Positions 26,376-34,418 of a DNA stretch of 64,000 nt are shown piece by piece. Numbering within the stretch: position 1 is the stretch's first letter; each line of letters starts with the position of its first letter. The notes under the pieces are model-generated. The model worked only from the letters and a program-made list of their open reading frames with translations, had not been told where the DNA came from and searched no databases. Origin of the DNA: Bacilli bacterium (GTDB lineage Bacteria; Bacillota_I; Bacilli_A; RF39; UBA660); contig JAFRQT010000001.1 of assembly GCA_017428485.1 (NCBI GenBank), positions 1-64,000 on the forward strand, read 5' to 3'. The translations under genes and the position numbers were made by a program.

Positions 26376-27143
26376 TTATTTTACCTCTCTATATATTGAT
26401 TTTATTAAATCCAAAATATTGTTGTATTCATCTAATTCATGATTATTTTTTTTGCATTCATTAATGAAATTAATAATCGGAGGAACTTCTAAACCAAGTT
26501 TATTTAAAAGATTGGTATTTTTTAAAATGGATTTGTTTCCTTTTTAAATTATTTTTTTATCATCTAACAAGTAAATTATATCACTTGTTGTATAGCAAAA
26601 AGTAGTATCTTTTGTTAAAAATATTATTATTTTTTTATATTTATTCTTTAAAACTCTTATTAATCTTGCAAACTCTTTTTTATCATGATCTACCATTCCA
26701 TCTGTATAATCTTCTATAATTATAATTCTAGGATTATGAATAAGAGCTGATACTAAAGATATCTTTTTTGCTTCTATATAACTTAATTTGTTTATTTTTT
26801 TATCTAATAATTCATTATCCAACCCAACAAGTTTTAATGATTGATTTATTCTTATATTAATACTTTTATCTTTATAATTATTCAACTCAAGAACATATCT
26901 AAAATAATCTTTTATTTTTTTGCTTTTGACCATTTCATATGGATTAGATTTACATATTCCAACTTTTATATTCTTTTTTATTTGTATATCTCCACTTTCA
27001 GGGATTGTTTCTCCACTTATTAAATCAAGTATTAAAGATTTTATAGATTTACTTGTCCCAAGGAATGAATAGATACCACTTGAATCAATTTCAAAAGATA
27101 TTTCTTTATCTAATATACTAACACTATTAAACTTTATTTCCAT
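26376..27143 (-). pseudogene. Decayed ECF transporter ATPase (EcfA2-like), cut by an in-frame TAA
   Basis: The first 199 codons keep an ABC-ATPase outline, but the Walker A is ruined (SFLGTSKSIKSL instead of GxxGSGKST). The signature is KLSYIEAKKISLVSAL instead of LSGGQxxRV, and Walker B reads IIIIEDYTDGMVD. A TAA at 26546-26544 then interrupts the frame. With no shift, the same frame continues for 55 codons (KGNKSILKNTNLLNKLGLEV...SIYREVK) to a stop at 26378-26376. That tail matches the normal EcfA C-terminus (leader, LGLxVP, coupling region). The gene overlaps the upstream EcfA1-like gene by 10 bases. Either a true pseudogene, a recent stop or a sequencing error in otherwise degraded DNA. 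Confidence 0.75.
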
Positions 27144-27790
27144 AATGCATCCACCAACTTTTTATTAGATAAATAATATGTGTTAATAAGTCCATAGTCT
27201 ATTAAATATTTATTTAGTTCAATTATAAATGGAAGACCCAATCCTAATCTTTTAAATGTTTTTTCCTCATTCAACACACTAAGGGTATCCCCAAAACATA
27301 TTAATTTATTATTATAAATAATAGCAATTTTATTTCCTATTAATGATTCTTCCACATTATTAGTTATGTTAATAATAATATTATTTTTAGAATATTTTTT
27401 TAATATTTTAATAACTAATTTATAATCTTCATAATCTAATAGAGATAATATATTATTGATTACTATTGTTTTTTTATTTTGAATAATATTTAATAATATT
27501 AACAGTTTTATTCTCTCATTAATATTTAAATCTAATATATTTGTATTTTTATATTCAATTAAATTAAATTCATTTAAATATTCTTTTGTTTTTTGCGGAG
27601 ATTTTAAGTATTTTTTAATTTCATCTATTGTGCTTATGTTTTCAAAACAAAACAAATTATTATAGTTAATAATTTGTTTTTCATCTTCGATAAAGCATTT
27701 AAAAACATGATGATTGTTACTCATTATAGTAATAAAATCACCATTTTGAAAAGTTAAATTAATATCACCACAATTAAATACTTTTTTCAT
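27134..27790 (-). CDS. Degenerate ECF transporter ATPase (EcfA1-like)
   Basis: Has 218 residues, short for an EcfA (about 280). It shows the fold order of an ABC ATPase, but the Walker A site is GDFITIMSNNHHVFK with no Gly-Lys-Ser, the signature reads ILDLNINERIKLL and Walker B is TIVINNILSLLD without the catalytic Glu. The C-terminus has the EcfA-like LGLPFIIELNKYL segment. It can hardly hydrolyse ATP in the usual way. It is co-transcribed with the interrupted EcfA2-like gene and truA. Alternative: a divergent ABC protein with a non-transport job. Its open frame of 218 codons argues for some remaining selection or recent decay. Confidence 0.6.
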   Translation of the reverse strand: MKKVFNCGDINLTFQNGDFITIMSNNHHVFKCFIEDEKQIINYNNLFCFENISTIDEIKKYLKSPQKTKEYLNEFNLIEYKNTNILDLNINERIKLLILLNIIQNKKTIVINNILSLLDYEDYKLVIKILKKYSKNNIIINITNNVEESLIGNKIAIIYNNKLICFGDTLSVLNEEKTFKRLGLGLPFIIELNKYLIDYGLINTYYLSNKKLVDALWK

Positions 27791-27809
27791 ATTATCCCCA
27801 GTAATATTT

Positions 27810-27838
27810 ATTTTACATTTTAAATATTGTTATGTAAA
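27810..27838 (-). promoter_or_regulatory. Promoter of the ecfA-like/truA unit
   Basis: Minus strand -35 TTTACA (27838-27833), 17-base spacer, -10 TAAAAT (27815-27810), with TG before the -10. Confidence 0.55.
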
Positions 27839-27864
27839 TAAAAAGTATGCTTTTAGCATACTTA
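27834..27864 (-). terminator. Terminator of the prepilin-like gene
   Basis: Minus strand AAGTATGC-TAAAA-GCATACTT followed by TTTATTT, starting at the stop codon. Confidence 0.85.
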
Positions 27865-28641
27865 ATCAATATCTACTGTATCATTTGTAATTATTTTAGC
27901 GACAAGGTTATTTCCATTATTATATAGGTCATATACACCCATTACTCTCCACATAACTCCGTTATATTTTAAATAATTACCTTTTTCATCTCCAGCAATA
28001 ATACATGCTTTAACTGGAGTATTTGTTAATGTTAATGTTCCATCACTATTCTTAGTTGCTCTATAAAGTCCATTTGGAAGTCCATTTAACATTCTACAAC
28101 CACAATAATCTTCTGAACCAGTTCCATATTTACCAATGAACTTTCCACCATTGAATTTTTCACATACTTGTTGTACTAAAGTTCCACCTTTACATTTGTT
28201 GTTAGGATTATTATTATCACACTTTATTCCACCAATTTTAGCAGTTACACCTGCAACTTCTTTAGTAATTAATATTTGTACATCATTTAATGATCTTTTA
28301 CATCCAATGGATTCATCATCACTACATCTAGGATCTATTACACATCCATTATCACTAGTACAATTATCTCCGTTTTTAGTGACATCTGCCTCTAAGAAAC
28401 CACTTTTGATTAAATCTTCTACAGTTACATATTCTTCATTTGTAGCATTAAAAACATCTGGATTATTAGTTCCATATAATTCAGCAGCTGATTCTATTAA
28501 ATCCATTTTTCTGTTATATACTCTTTCATTCATATTTCGATTAATAACAAGTACACTTGGAACTGCGATAATTACTATTACAGCTATAATAGCTATAACG
28601 ACTAAAACTTCAGTAAGTGTAAATCCATATTTTCTTTTCAT
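27862..28641 (-). CDS. Type IV prepilin-like, Cys-rich secreted protein
   Basis: Has 259 residues. The N-terminus MKRKYG-FTLTEVLVVIAII is a class III (prepilin) signal: cleavage after Gly, Glu at +5, followed by a 20-residue hydrophobic helix. The mature part has about ten Cys residues (for example DNCTSDNGCVIDP, CDNNNPNNKC, EDYCGCRML), so it is likely disulfide-bonded outside the cell. No pilus ATPase, platform or prepilin peptidase is adjacent. It could be a minor pseudopilin of the competence system, given comEA/comEC 18 kb away, or an independent surface protein. It is a single-gene unit with its own promoter and terminator. Confidence 0.8.
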   Translation of the reverse strand: MKRKYGFTLTEVLVVIAIIAVIVIIAVPSVLVINRNMNERVYNRKMDLIESAAELYGTNNPDVFNATNEEYVTVEDLIKSGFLEADVTKNGDNCTSDNGCVIDPRCSDDESIGCKRSLNDVQILITKEVAGVTAKIGGIKCDNNNPNNKCKGGTLVQQVCEKFNGGKFIGKYGTGSEDYCGCRMLNGLPNGLYRATKNSDGTLTLTNTPVKACIIAGDEKGNYLKYNGVMWRVMGVYDLYNNGNNLVAKIITNDTVDID

Positions 28642-28664
28642 ATATAACCTCTATTCTATATAAC

Positions 28665-28693
28665 ATTATATAAAAAAATGAAATTAATGTAAA
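28665..28693 (-). promoter_or_regulatory. Promoter of the prepilin-like gene
   Basis: Minus strand -35 TTTACA (28693-28688), 17-base spacer, perfect -10 TATAAT (28670-28665). Confidence 0.7.
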
Positions 28694-28703
28694 TATTTTT
28701 GTT

Positions 28704-28746
28704 TATAAATAAAAAATAAAAAGTAATATATACTTTTTATTTTTCA
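28704..28746 (-). terminator. Terminator of engB
   Basis: Minus strand AAAAATAAAAAGTA-TATAT-TACTTTTTATTTTT followed by T-rich sequence, overlapping the engB stop. Confidence 0.7.
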
Positions 28747-29324
28747 TAATAATTTTCAATTATTTCATATATTCTTTCTTTTCCTATTTTAGTAACACTT
28801 GAGAAATTAACAATTTCATCTCCTAAAGCAGGATTTAACGTGTTTTTAATTACATCATCTTGTTTTTCTCTTAGTGATCTATTTACTTTATCATGCTTTG
28901 TAGCCACTATTGTTACTGGAATATTGTAATATTTTAAAAATTTATACATTAATACATCATCTTCAGTTGGTTTATGCCTATAATCAATAAGCATAAATAC
29001 GTGTTTTAAATATGGACGCTGCTTTAAGTATTCTTCAATCATAATACCAAACTTTTCAATTTCTTTTTTACTTCTTTCAGCATATCCATATCCAGGAACA
29101 TCTACAATATAGAAATTATTGTTTACTAAATAAAAATTTAATGTTGTAGTTTTCCCAGGTTTAGAACTTGTTCTAGCTAAGTTTTTTCTATTAATAATAG
29201 TATTTATAAAACTACTTTTACCAACATTACTTCTTCCCAAACATAAGAACTCATTTTTTCTATCAGTTGGGTATTGTGAAATTCTAACAGCTATTATAGG
29301 ATCATTTACACTAATTATTTCCAT
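28737..29324 (-). CDS. engB: Ribosome-biogenesis GTPase YsxC/EngB
   Basis: Essential GTPase for late 50S assembly, 195 residues. G1 GRSNVGKSS near residue 31, switch region with the conserved TTLNFYLV, G3 DVPGYGYA, G4 TKHDK and a G5 FSSVT are all intact. The start is set at the ATG at 29324 because GGAGGATAATA lies immediately upstream. A longer frame to 29357 lies inside nrnA and lacks a site. It overlaps the nrnA 3' end by 14 bases, so the two are coupled. Confidence 0.95.
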   Translation of the reverse strand: MEIISVNDPIIAVRISQYPTDRKNEFLCLGRSNVGKSSFINTIINRKNLARTSSKPGKTTTLNFYLVNNNFYIVDVPGYGYAERSKKEIEKFGIMIEEYLKQRPYLKHVFMLIDYRHKPTEDDVLMYKFLKYYNIPVTIVATKHDKVNRSLREKQDDVIKNTLNPALGDEIVNFSSVTKIGKERIYEIIENYYEK

Positions 29325-30276
29325 TATTATCCTCCTTATACTTTCGAGCACATTCACTTAAATCTTTTAATAATGAATCAATTACTTCGTGATTATCTGT
29401 TCTAACACCACTTGCATATTTATGACCACCACCGCCATGTCTTGCAGCAATTTCGTTTATTTCTGGTCCTCTACTTCTTATATTAACTCTATATAAATTA
29501 TTTTTGTCTTTTGATACAAATACCCATATTATAATTTCATTTATATTGTTAAAATCATTTATCATATTTGAAGCAGCAGATGCATCAGAATTAAATGTTT
29601 GCATAATATCATCATCTAATTCTACATAAGCAAATCCATTTTTATCAACTTTTAATGTATTTGCTATATGTCCCATAAGTCTTACTTCACTAAGTGGTCT
29701 ACTGTAAACTTGTCTATACAACTTATCCATATCTAAATTATATTTTTTGATAAGTTTACTTACTATTTCAAATGTCTTATAATTAGTTCCATATAAAAAT
29801 CTATTTGTATCGCTTACTATTCCTAAATATAAATTACCTGCGATAGATTCATTGATTTTTAATTTTGAATTTTCAATTAATTCTAATACTAATTCACTAG
29901 CAGAACTAACATTTACATTAACATATTCAACCTCACCAAATTTGTCTACATTTGGATGATGATCAATTTTTATAACATGCTTAAAAGATAAGAAATTATC
30001 TATATCTACTCTTTTAGCATCAGGTGTATCAGTAACAATTAGTAGACCATTTTCATAATCATAATCCGTTACTTTATCTACATGTCCAAAATACTTAAAT
30101 CTAGCTACTGTAGCACCAACAGAATATACCTCTTTACTTGGAAAAGTTAATAGAATAGATTCTTTTAGTGCCATTTGACTACCAAAAGCATCTGGATCTG
30201 GACCTATATGCCTAGCAATATAGATTTTCTTATATTTTTTAATCTCATTATAAATTGATTTATATATATTATTCAT
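29311..30276 (-). CDS. nrnA: Bifunctional oligoribonuclease/PAP phosphatase-type DHH phosphoesterase
   Basis: Has 321 residues. DHH-family motifs are ARHIGPDPDAFGSQ, VTDTPDA, the DHH signature in KIDHHPNVDKFG and GIVSDTNRF. The C-terminal DHHA1 domain ends in GGGGHKYASG. NrnA degrades nanoRNA and pAp; close relatives hydrolyse pApA from c-di-AMP breakdown, and the sequence alone does not decide between these. The start at the ATG 30276 has AAGAG at a good distance; the TTG two codons earlier is less likely. It lies between ackA and engB. Confidence 0.9.
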   Translation of the reverse strand: MNNIYKSIYNEIKKYKKIYIARHIGPDPDAFGSQMALKESILLTFPSKEVYSVGATVARFKYFGHVDKVTDYDYENGLLIVTDTPDAKRVDIDNFLSFKHVIKIDHHPNVDKFGEVEYVNVNVSSASELVLELIENSKLKINESIAGNLYLGIVSDTNRFLYGTNYKTFEIVSKLIKKYNLDMDKLYRQVYSRPLSEVRLMGHIANTLKVDKNGFAYVELDDDIMQTFNSDASAASNMINDFNNINEIIIWVFVSKDKNNLYRVNIRSRGPEINEIAARHGGGGHKYASGVRTDNHEVIDSLLKDLSECARKYKEDNNGNN

Positions 30277-30289
30277 ATACAACTCTTTT

Positions 30290-31492
30290 CTATTTTTCTT
30301 GGTTTACTAAATTATATGTATCCTTTGCAATCATTAATTCTTCATTTGTTGGTATTACATATACAGGAACTTTAGATGCTTTTGCACTAATGATTCCTTC
30401 ATGTATATCTTTAAAACTTGCTATAGATTCATTAGCTTTTTTATCTACTTTTATTCCAAGTGGAGATACACGTTCAAGAATTGCTTCTCTTGCAGCTATT
30501 CCATTTTCTCCAACACCTGCAGTAAATACAATTGCGTCAACTTCTCCTTTTAATTCAATATAGTAATCTGCTATATATTTAGCGACTCTATCATTGTACA
30601 TATTTAATGCTAAAATTGCTCTTTCATCACCACTACTAGCTGCTGCTTCAACATCTCTACAATCACTAAATCCAGAAATTCCAAGTAATCCACTCTTCTT
30701 ATTTAATGTATTAGTTACATCAAAAATGCTATCTCCTGATTCTTTACATACATATTCTAAGATTGATGGATCTATTGAACCACTACGAGTTCCCATCATA
30801 AGTCCATCAAGAGGAGTAATGCCCATTGTTGTGTCATAGCATTTTCCATCCTTAATTGCACTAATAGATGCACCACTACCTATATGGCAAATAATTAAAT
30901 TAACATCATCCTTTTTTAATTTTTCTTTCATTACAGTAGTAATGTATTTATGACTAGTTCCATGGAAACCATATTTTCTAACACCATATTTTAAATACCA
31001 TTCATATGGAACTGGATAAATATAGTTTTCTTTAGGCATTGTTTGATGGAATGCAGTATCATATACAGCAACCATTGGAGTATTTGGTAATACTTTCCTT
31101 AATGCTTCAATTCCAGCTAAGTTACCTGGATGATGAAGTGGGCCTAATTTAGTTAATTCTTTAATATCTTCTATTACTTCGTCAGTAATTATAACTGAAT
31201 CACTATATTTTTCTCCACCATGTAGTACTCTATGTCCTACGCCTTTAATTTCATCTAAACTTTTAACTGCATTATTATCAAGCAATTCACTAATCAATAC
31301 TTCAACTGCAGCACTATGATCTTTTAAATATTTTGCTCCTTTAATTTTTTCACCATTTATTTTAGTAGTCCAGAAACTATCTTCAAGTCCAATTTTCTCA
31401 ATGTAACCACTAATGATTACTTTTTCTTCTGGCATCTCATATAATTGAAATTTCAAAGAACTACTTCCTGCATTAACGCATAAATATTTCAT
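30290..31492 (-). CDS. ackA: Acetate kinase
   Basis: Acetyl phosphate plus ADP to acetate plus ATP, the energy-conserving end of pyruvate fermentation. It has 400 residues, full length. ASKHA-fold motifs are NAGSSSLKFQL at the N-terminus, DTAFHQTMP, GFHGTSHKYI, ICHIGSGAS, GMTPLDGLMMGTR-like (here GITPLDGLMMGTR) and FTAGVGENG. The preceding -10 (TATAAT with upstream TG, about 31527-31522) makes it a likely transcription start. A phosphotransacetylase partner is not in the window. Confidence 0.97.
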   Translation of the reverse strand: MKYLCVNAGSSSLKFQLYEMPEEKVIISGYIEKIGLEDSFWTTKINGEKIKGAKYLKDHSAAVEVLISELLDNNAVKSLDEIKGVGHRVLHGGEKYSDSVIITDEVIEDIKELTKLGPLHHPGNLAGIEALRKVLPNTPMVAVYDTAFHQTMPKENYIYPVPYEWYLKYGVRKYGFHGTSHKYITTVMKEKLKKDDVNLIICHIGSGASISAIKDGKCYDTTMGITPLDGLMMGTRSGSIDPSILEYVCKESGDSIFDVTNTLNKKSGLLGISGFSDCRDVEAAASSGDERAILALNMYNDRVAKYIADYYIELKGEVDAIVFTAGVGENGIAAREAILERVSPLGIKVDKKANESIASFKDIHEGIISAKASKVPVYVIPTNEELMIAKDTYNLVNQEK

Positions 31493-31544
31493 ATTTTTTT
31501 CCTTCTTTCTAATTCGATATTATTATAACAAAATTAATTCAATA

Positions 31545-31576
31545 ATAAAAGACAAACATTATCGTTTGCCTTTTAA
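31545..31576 (-). terminator. Terminator after thiI and the 48-codon frame
   Basis: Minus strand GGCAAAC-GATAAT-GTTTGTC followed by TTTTATT. It has one G-U pair and overlaps the end of the small frame 31705-31559. Confidence 0.75.
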
Positions 31577-31705
31577 AAAATTATTTTTTTCAATTCTATC
31601 ATGATTATAAATATTGTCTTCATAATATTCACTATTTCTAGTATTTATACATTTCATCTTATAAAGATAATTATTCTTTTTACTAAAATGATTATTTAAA
31701 AGCAT
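31559..31705 (-). CDS. Possible 48-residue basic small protein
   Basis: The ATG at 31705 is preceded by GGTGATATATT, the same ribosome binding site style used by many genes here. The peptide is basic and Asn/Tyr-rich (KKNNYLYKMK, NNFLKGKR) and has no membrane helix or known motif. Its stop codon lies inside the terminator loop, which is unusual and could mean that translation of its end influences termination. It fills the gap between thiI and ackA. A chance frame in AT-rich DNA is a real alternative. Confidence 0.4.
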   Translation of the reverse strand: MLLNNHFSKKNNYLYKMKCINTRNSEYYEDNIYNHDRIEKNNFLKGKR

Positions 31706-31750
31706 AATATATCACCACTATATATTATGCTTTAATTTTACATTTTTATT

Positions 31751-32929
31751 CTAAAGTAAATCGGTATATTTCTCTTTTTCATTTAGATTAACTATTTCTA
31801 CATTATTTATTGCTTCTTCTAACAATGGCTCGAAATTTATTTTGGATTCTTCTTCTAAAATATGCTTTAAATTTGGATTGATAACAGGGTGTCTAGGTAC
31901 AAATATCGTACAGCAATCTTCATATGGTAAAATTGATATATCATAAGTATCTATTTTTTTAGATATTTCTATAATATCTAATTTATCAAATGAACAAAGA
32001 GGCCTCAATATCGGATAATTAGTTACATTATTAACAGCAAGTATACTTGATAATGTTTGACTAGCAACCTGTCCTACACTTTCTCCATTAACTATTGCTA
32101 AACATTTATTTTTACGAGCAAGTTTTTCAGCTATTCTATACATCATACGTCTCATAATAGTAATCAAATAATCAGTATCTAAATTCTTATAAATTGTTTC
32201 TTGTATTTTAGTAAAATTTACTACTAATAATTTACCATTAGAATTATACTTTTCCAATTTTTTTGCTAAATTTATTACTTTATTTCTAGCTTCTATACTT
32301 GTATGAGGTCTACTTTCAAAATATAAATAATATAGTTCAACGCCTCTTTTAATTGTTAAGTAACCTGCAACTGGAGAATCTATTCCACCACTTAGCATTA
32401 ATAAGGCTCTTCCTAAAGTGCTTACTGGATATCCTCCCAAACCTTTAATACTATTTTCATAAATATAAACTGCTTCATGTCTTATTTCTATATTTAGTTT
32501 AGTTAATGGATTATGAACATCTACTTTTAAATTCGTATTTTTTAAAATATGTGCTCCAACATCTCTACTCATATCCATAGATTTAATTGGATAACTTTTA
32601 TCGCTTCTATTAGTTTCAACTTTAAAGGTTCCTTCTTTATCTTTCATTAAACCCAATGAAAGATTTTTAATATTATTAACGCTCAAATCATCACTCATTA
32701 AACATACATTTATTTCATGAATACCAAATATATTCTTAAGTACACCAATAATTGAATCAATGTCTTCCTCATTTGGATAAATAAACATCCTATAATAATC
32801 ATCTTTAATTTCAAAGGAAAAAGAAGATAATTTATCAAAAATGTTCTTTTTTAATGTTTTAATAAAGAAATTTCTATTATCTTTTTTAGTTGTTAATTCT
32901 CCATATTTTATTAATATTACTTTTCTCAT
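31751..32929 (-). CDS. thiI: tRNA 4-thiouridine synthase / sulfurtransferase ThiI
   Basis: Has 392 residues. An N-terminal ferredoxin-like and THUMP region (about 1-165) precedes an adenylating PP-loop domain with LSGGIDSPVAGY near residue 180, as in the Bacillus form without a rhodanese domain. It makes s4U8 in tRNA, using sulfur passed from a cysteine desulfurase. That partner gene lies immediately upstream and overlaps by 4 bases, the usual nifZ-thiI arrangement of Firmicutes. A CxxC-like pair (EDCCTIF) lies near residue 340. Confidence 0.95.
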   Translation of the reverse strand: MRKVILIKYGELTTKKDNRNFFIKTLKKNIFDKLSSFSFEIKDDYYRMFIYPNEEDIDSIIGVLKNIFGIHEINVCLMSDDLSVNNIKNLSLGLMKDKEGTFKVETNRSDKSYPIKSMDMSRDVGAHILKNTNLKVDVHNPLTKLNIEIRHEAVYIYENSIKGLGGYPVSTLGRALLMLSGGIDSPVAGYLTIKRGVELYYLYFESRPHTSIEARNKVINLAKKLEKYNSNGKLLVVNFTKIQETIYKNLDTDYLITIMRRMMYRIAEKLARKNKCLAIVNGESVGQVASQTLSSILAVNNVTNYPILRPLCSFDKLDIIEISKKIDTYDISILPYEDCCTIFVPRHPVINPNLKHILEEESKINFEPLLEEAINNVEIVNLNEKEKYTDLL

Positions 32930-34050
32930 TTTAATAATAACTCATTCCATGCTTTATCAAATATATCTAAAAATTCATGTATTTCTTCCATAGTTGTTAA
33001 ATGACTTAAACTAACTCTAATAGATGTTGTGGATATATCTTTATTACCATGAGATAATTCTCTTAGTACAACACTTTCTTCTAAAGATGAACATGCTGTT
33101 GTAGTAGAGACATATACATCATATTTTTCAAGAGCATGCACAAAAGTTTCTGACTTTATTTTGATTAAACTAAAGTTAACTATTTGAGGTACGCATAAAT
33201 CATTAGAATTTATTTGAATTGGATATTTTGATAATCCTTTTAAAAGTTCAGATTTCAATTTTTCACACTTTTTAATATTCACTTCTAGTTTATCATTAAT
33301 AAGTCTCATAGCTTTTGAAAATGCCACAATTAATGGTAATGCAGGTGTTCCACCTCTAAAAGGACAATTTTGAGTAGTACCATATATTAATGTGTCTATT
33401 TGTAAATCACGTTTCTTATATAGAATTCCGCATCCTTTAGGAGCATATATTTTATGCGATGAAAAAGATGCTAAATCTAGATCAGTTAAATAAAATTTAG
33501 TTTTGCCTAAAGCTTGCGTTAAATCACTATGAAATATTACATTTGGATTCTTTTTGTTAATTACTTGTCTAATAGTCTTTAGGGGCTGTTTAAAGCCAGT
33601 TTCACTATTAACAGCACAAATACTAATAAGAATTGTATCTTCTCGTATTAATTGCTCTAAATGGTGTAAATCAATTTGTCCATTGTCAAGAATATTTACA
33701 AAATCAACTTCATATCCAATGTTACTTAGATAACCCATAACTTCTAAAACACTTTTATGTTCTAATTTAGAAGTTATTATATGTTTACCTCTATTTGCAT
33801 ATTTAAATGCCACACCCTTTATAGCTGTAGTATTACTTTCACTTGCCCCACTTGTAAATATTATTTCTTTTGGATGACAATTTAATATATCAGCAATTTG
33901 ATCTGTTGCTTGCATTAATAATTCTTTTGATTTAACTCCAAGATTATGAATAGAGTTTGCATTTCCTATAAATTCTTTTGTAACTTTACAATATGAATCT
34001 AATACTCTTTCATCAACTGGTGTTGTCGCACTATAATCTAAATATATCAT
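32926..34050 (-). CDS. Cysteine desulfurase (NifS/IscS class, ThiI partner)
   Basis: PLP enzyme that takes sulfur from Cys as a persulfide, 374 residues. The N-terminus YLDYSATTPVD is diagnostic. The PLP lysine is in FSSHKIYAPKG, and the catalytic Cys loop is STTTACSSLEE. It is paired with thiI (4-base overlap), so its main job is probably tRNA thiolation (NifZ-like in Bacillus terms). The start is the ATG at 34050 behind GAAAGGAAGCAATAAT. An upstream ATG at 34068 lies within that binding site and inside the previous gene. Confidence 0.93.
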   Translation of the reverse strand: MIYLDYSATTPVDERVLDSYCKVTKEFIGNANSIHNLGVKSKELLMQATDQIADILNCHPKEIIFTSGASESNTTAIKGVAFKYANRGKHIITSKLEHKSVLEVMGYLSNIGYEVDFVNILDNGQIDLHHLEQLIREDTILISICAVNSETGFKQPLKTIRQVINKKNPNVIFHSDLTQALGKTKFYLTDLDLASFSSHKIYAPKGCGILYKKRDLQIDTLIYGTTQNCPFRGGTPALPLIVAFSKAMRLINDKLEVNIKKCEKLKSELLKGLSKYPIQINSNDLCVPQIVNFSLIKIKSETFVHALEKYDVYVSTTTACSSLEESVVLRELSHGNKDISTTSIRVSLSHLTTMEEIHEFLDIFDKAWNELLLK

Positions 34051-34051
34051 A

Positions 34052-34417
34052 TTATTGCTTCCTTTCATTTAACTCTTTATTTATCCATTTCATTATTATA
34101 GAAACTATATCATTAACTTCTTCATCAGTTAAATTTCTTTCGATTGGTATATTATACCACTTATTTAAACATTTTCTACAACAAGCTCCAGTAGCATGCT
34201 GTGCAATAAAAACAGGATGCCCTTTCATTGGAGTTTGATGACCATCTTTTAATTTGTCATAAACAGCTAATCTTTGATTAATAAAATCAAAAGCATGTTC
34301 TTTTATTTTATCTAATCCTTTTTCATTTATATAAGCAATCATATACTTTCTTAAATGAAATGAACTTCTAAATTTAGATTTAGATAAACTAATTAATTTT
34401 TTATCGATATCTATCAT
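34052..34417 (-). CDS. DUF4186 family protein
   Basis: Has 121 residues. The match to the DUF4186 family is clear from KFRSSFHLRKYMIAYINEKG, the RLAVYDKLKDGHQTPMKGHP block and VFIAQHATGACCRKCLNKW, followed by IMKWINKEL. The two Cys pairs and His residues look like a metal site. Biochemical function is not established to my knowledge. It lies two bases from the cysteine desulfurase start and directly after the RNase J paralog, so it is transcribed with both. Confidence 0.88.
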   Translation of the reverse strand: MIDIDKKLISLSKSKFRSSFHLRKYMIAYINEKGLDKIKEHAFDFINQRLAVYDKLKDGHQTPMKGHPVFIAQHATGACCRKCLNKWYNIPIERNLTDEEVNDIVSIIMKWINKELNERKQ

Positions 34418-34418
34418 T

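Noticed and set aside
26376-26546. Reassigned TAA codon read as an amino acid
   Set aside because: TAA ends most clearly intact genes in the window, so a general reassignment is impossible; a nonsense mutation in an already degraded gene is simpler.
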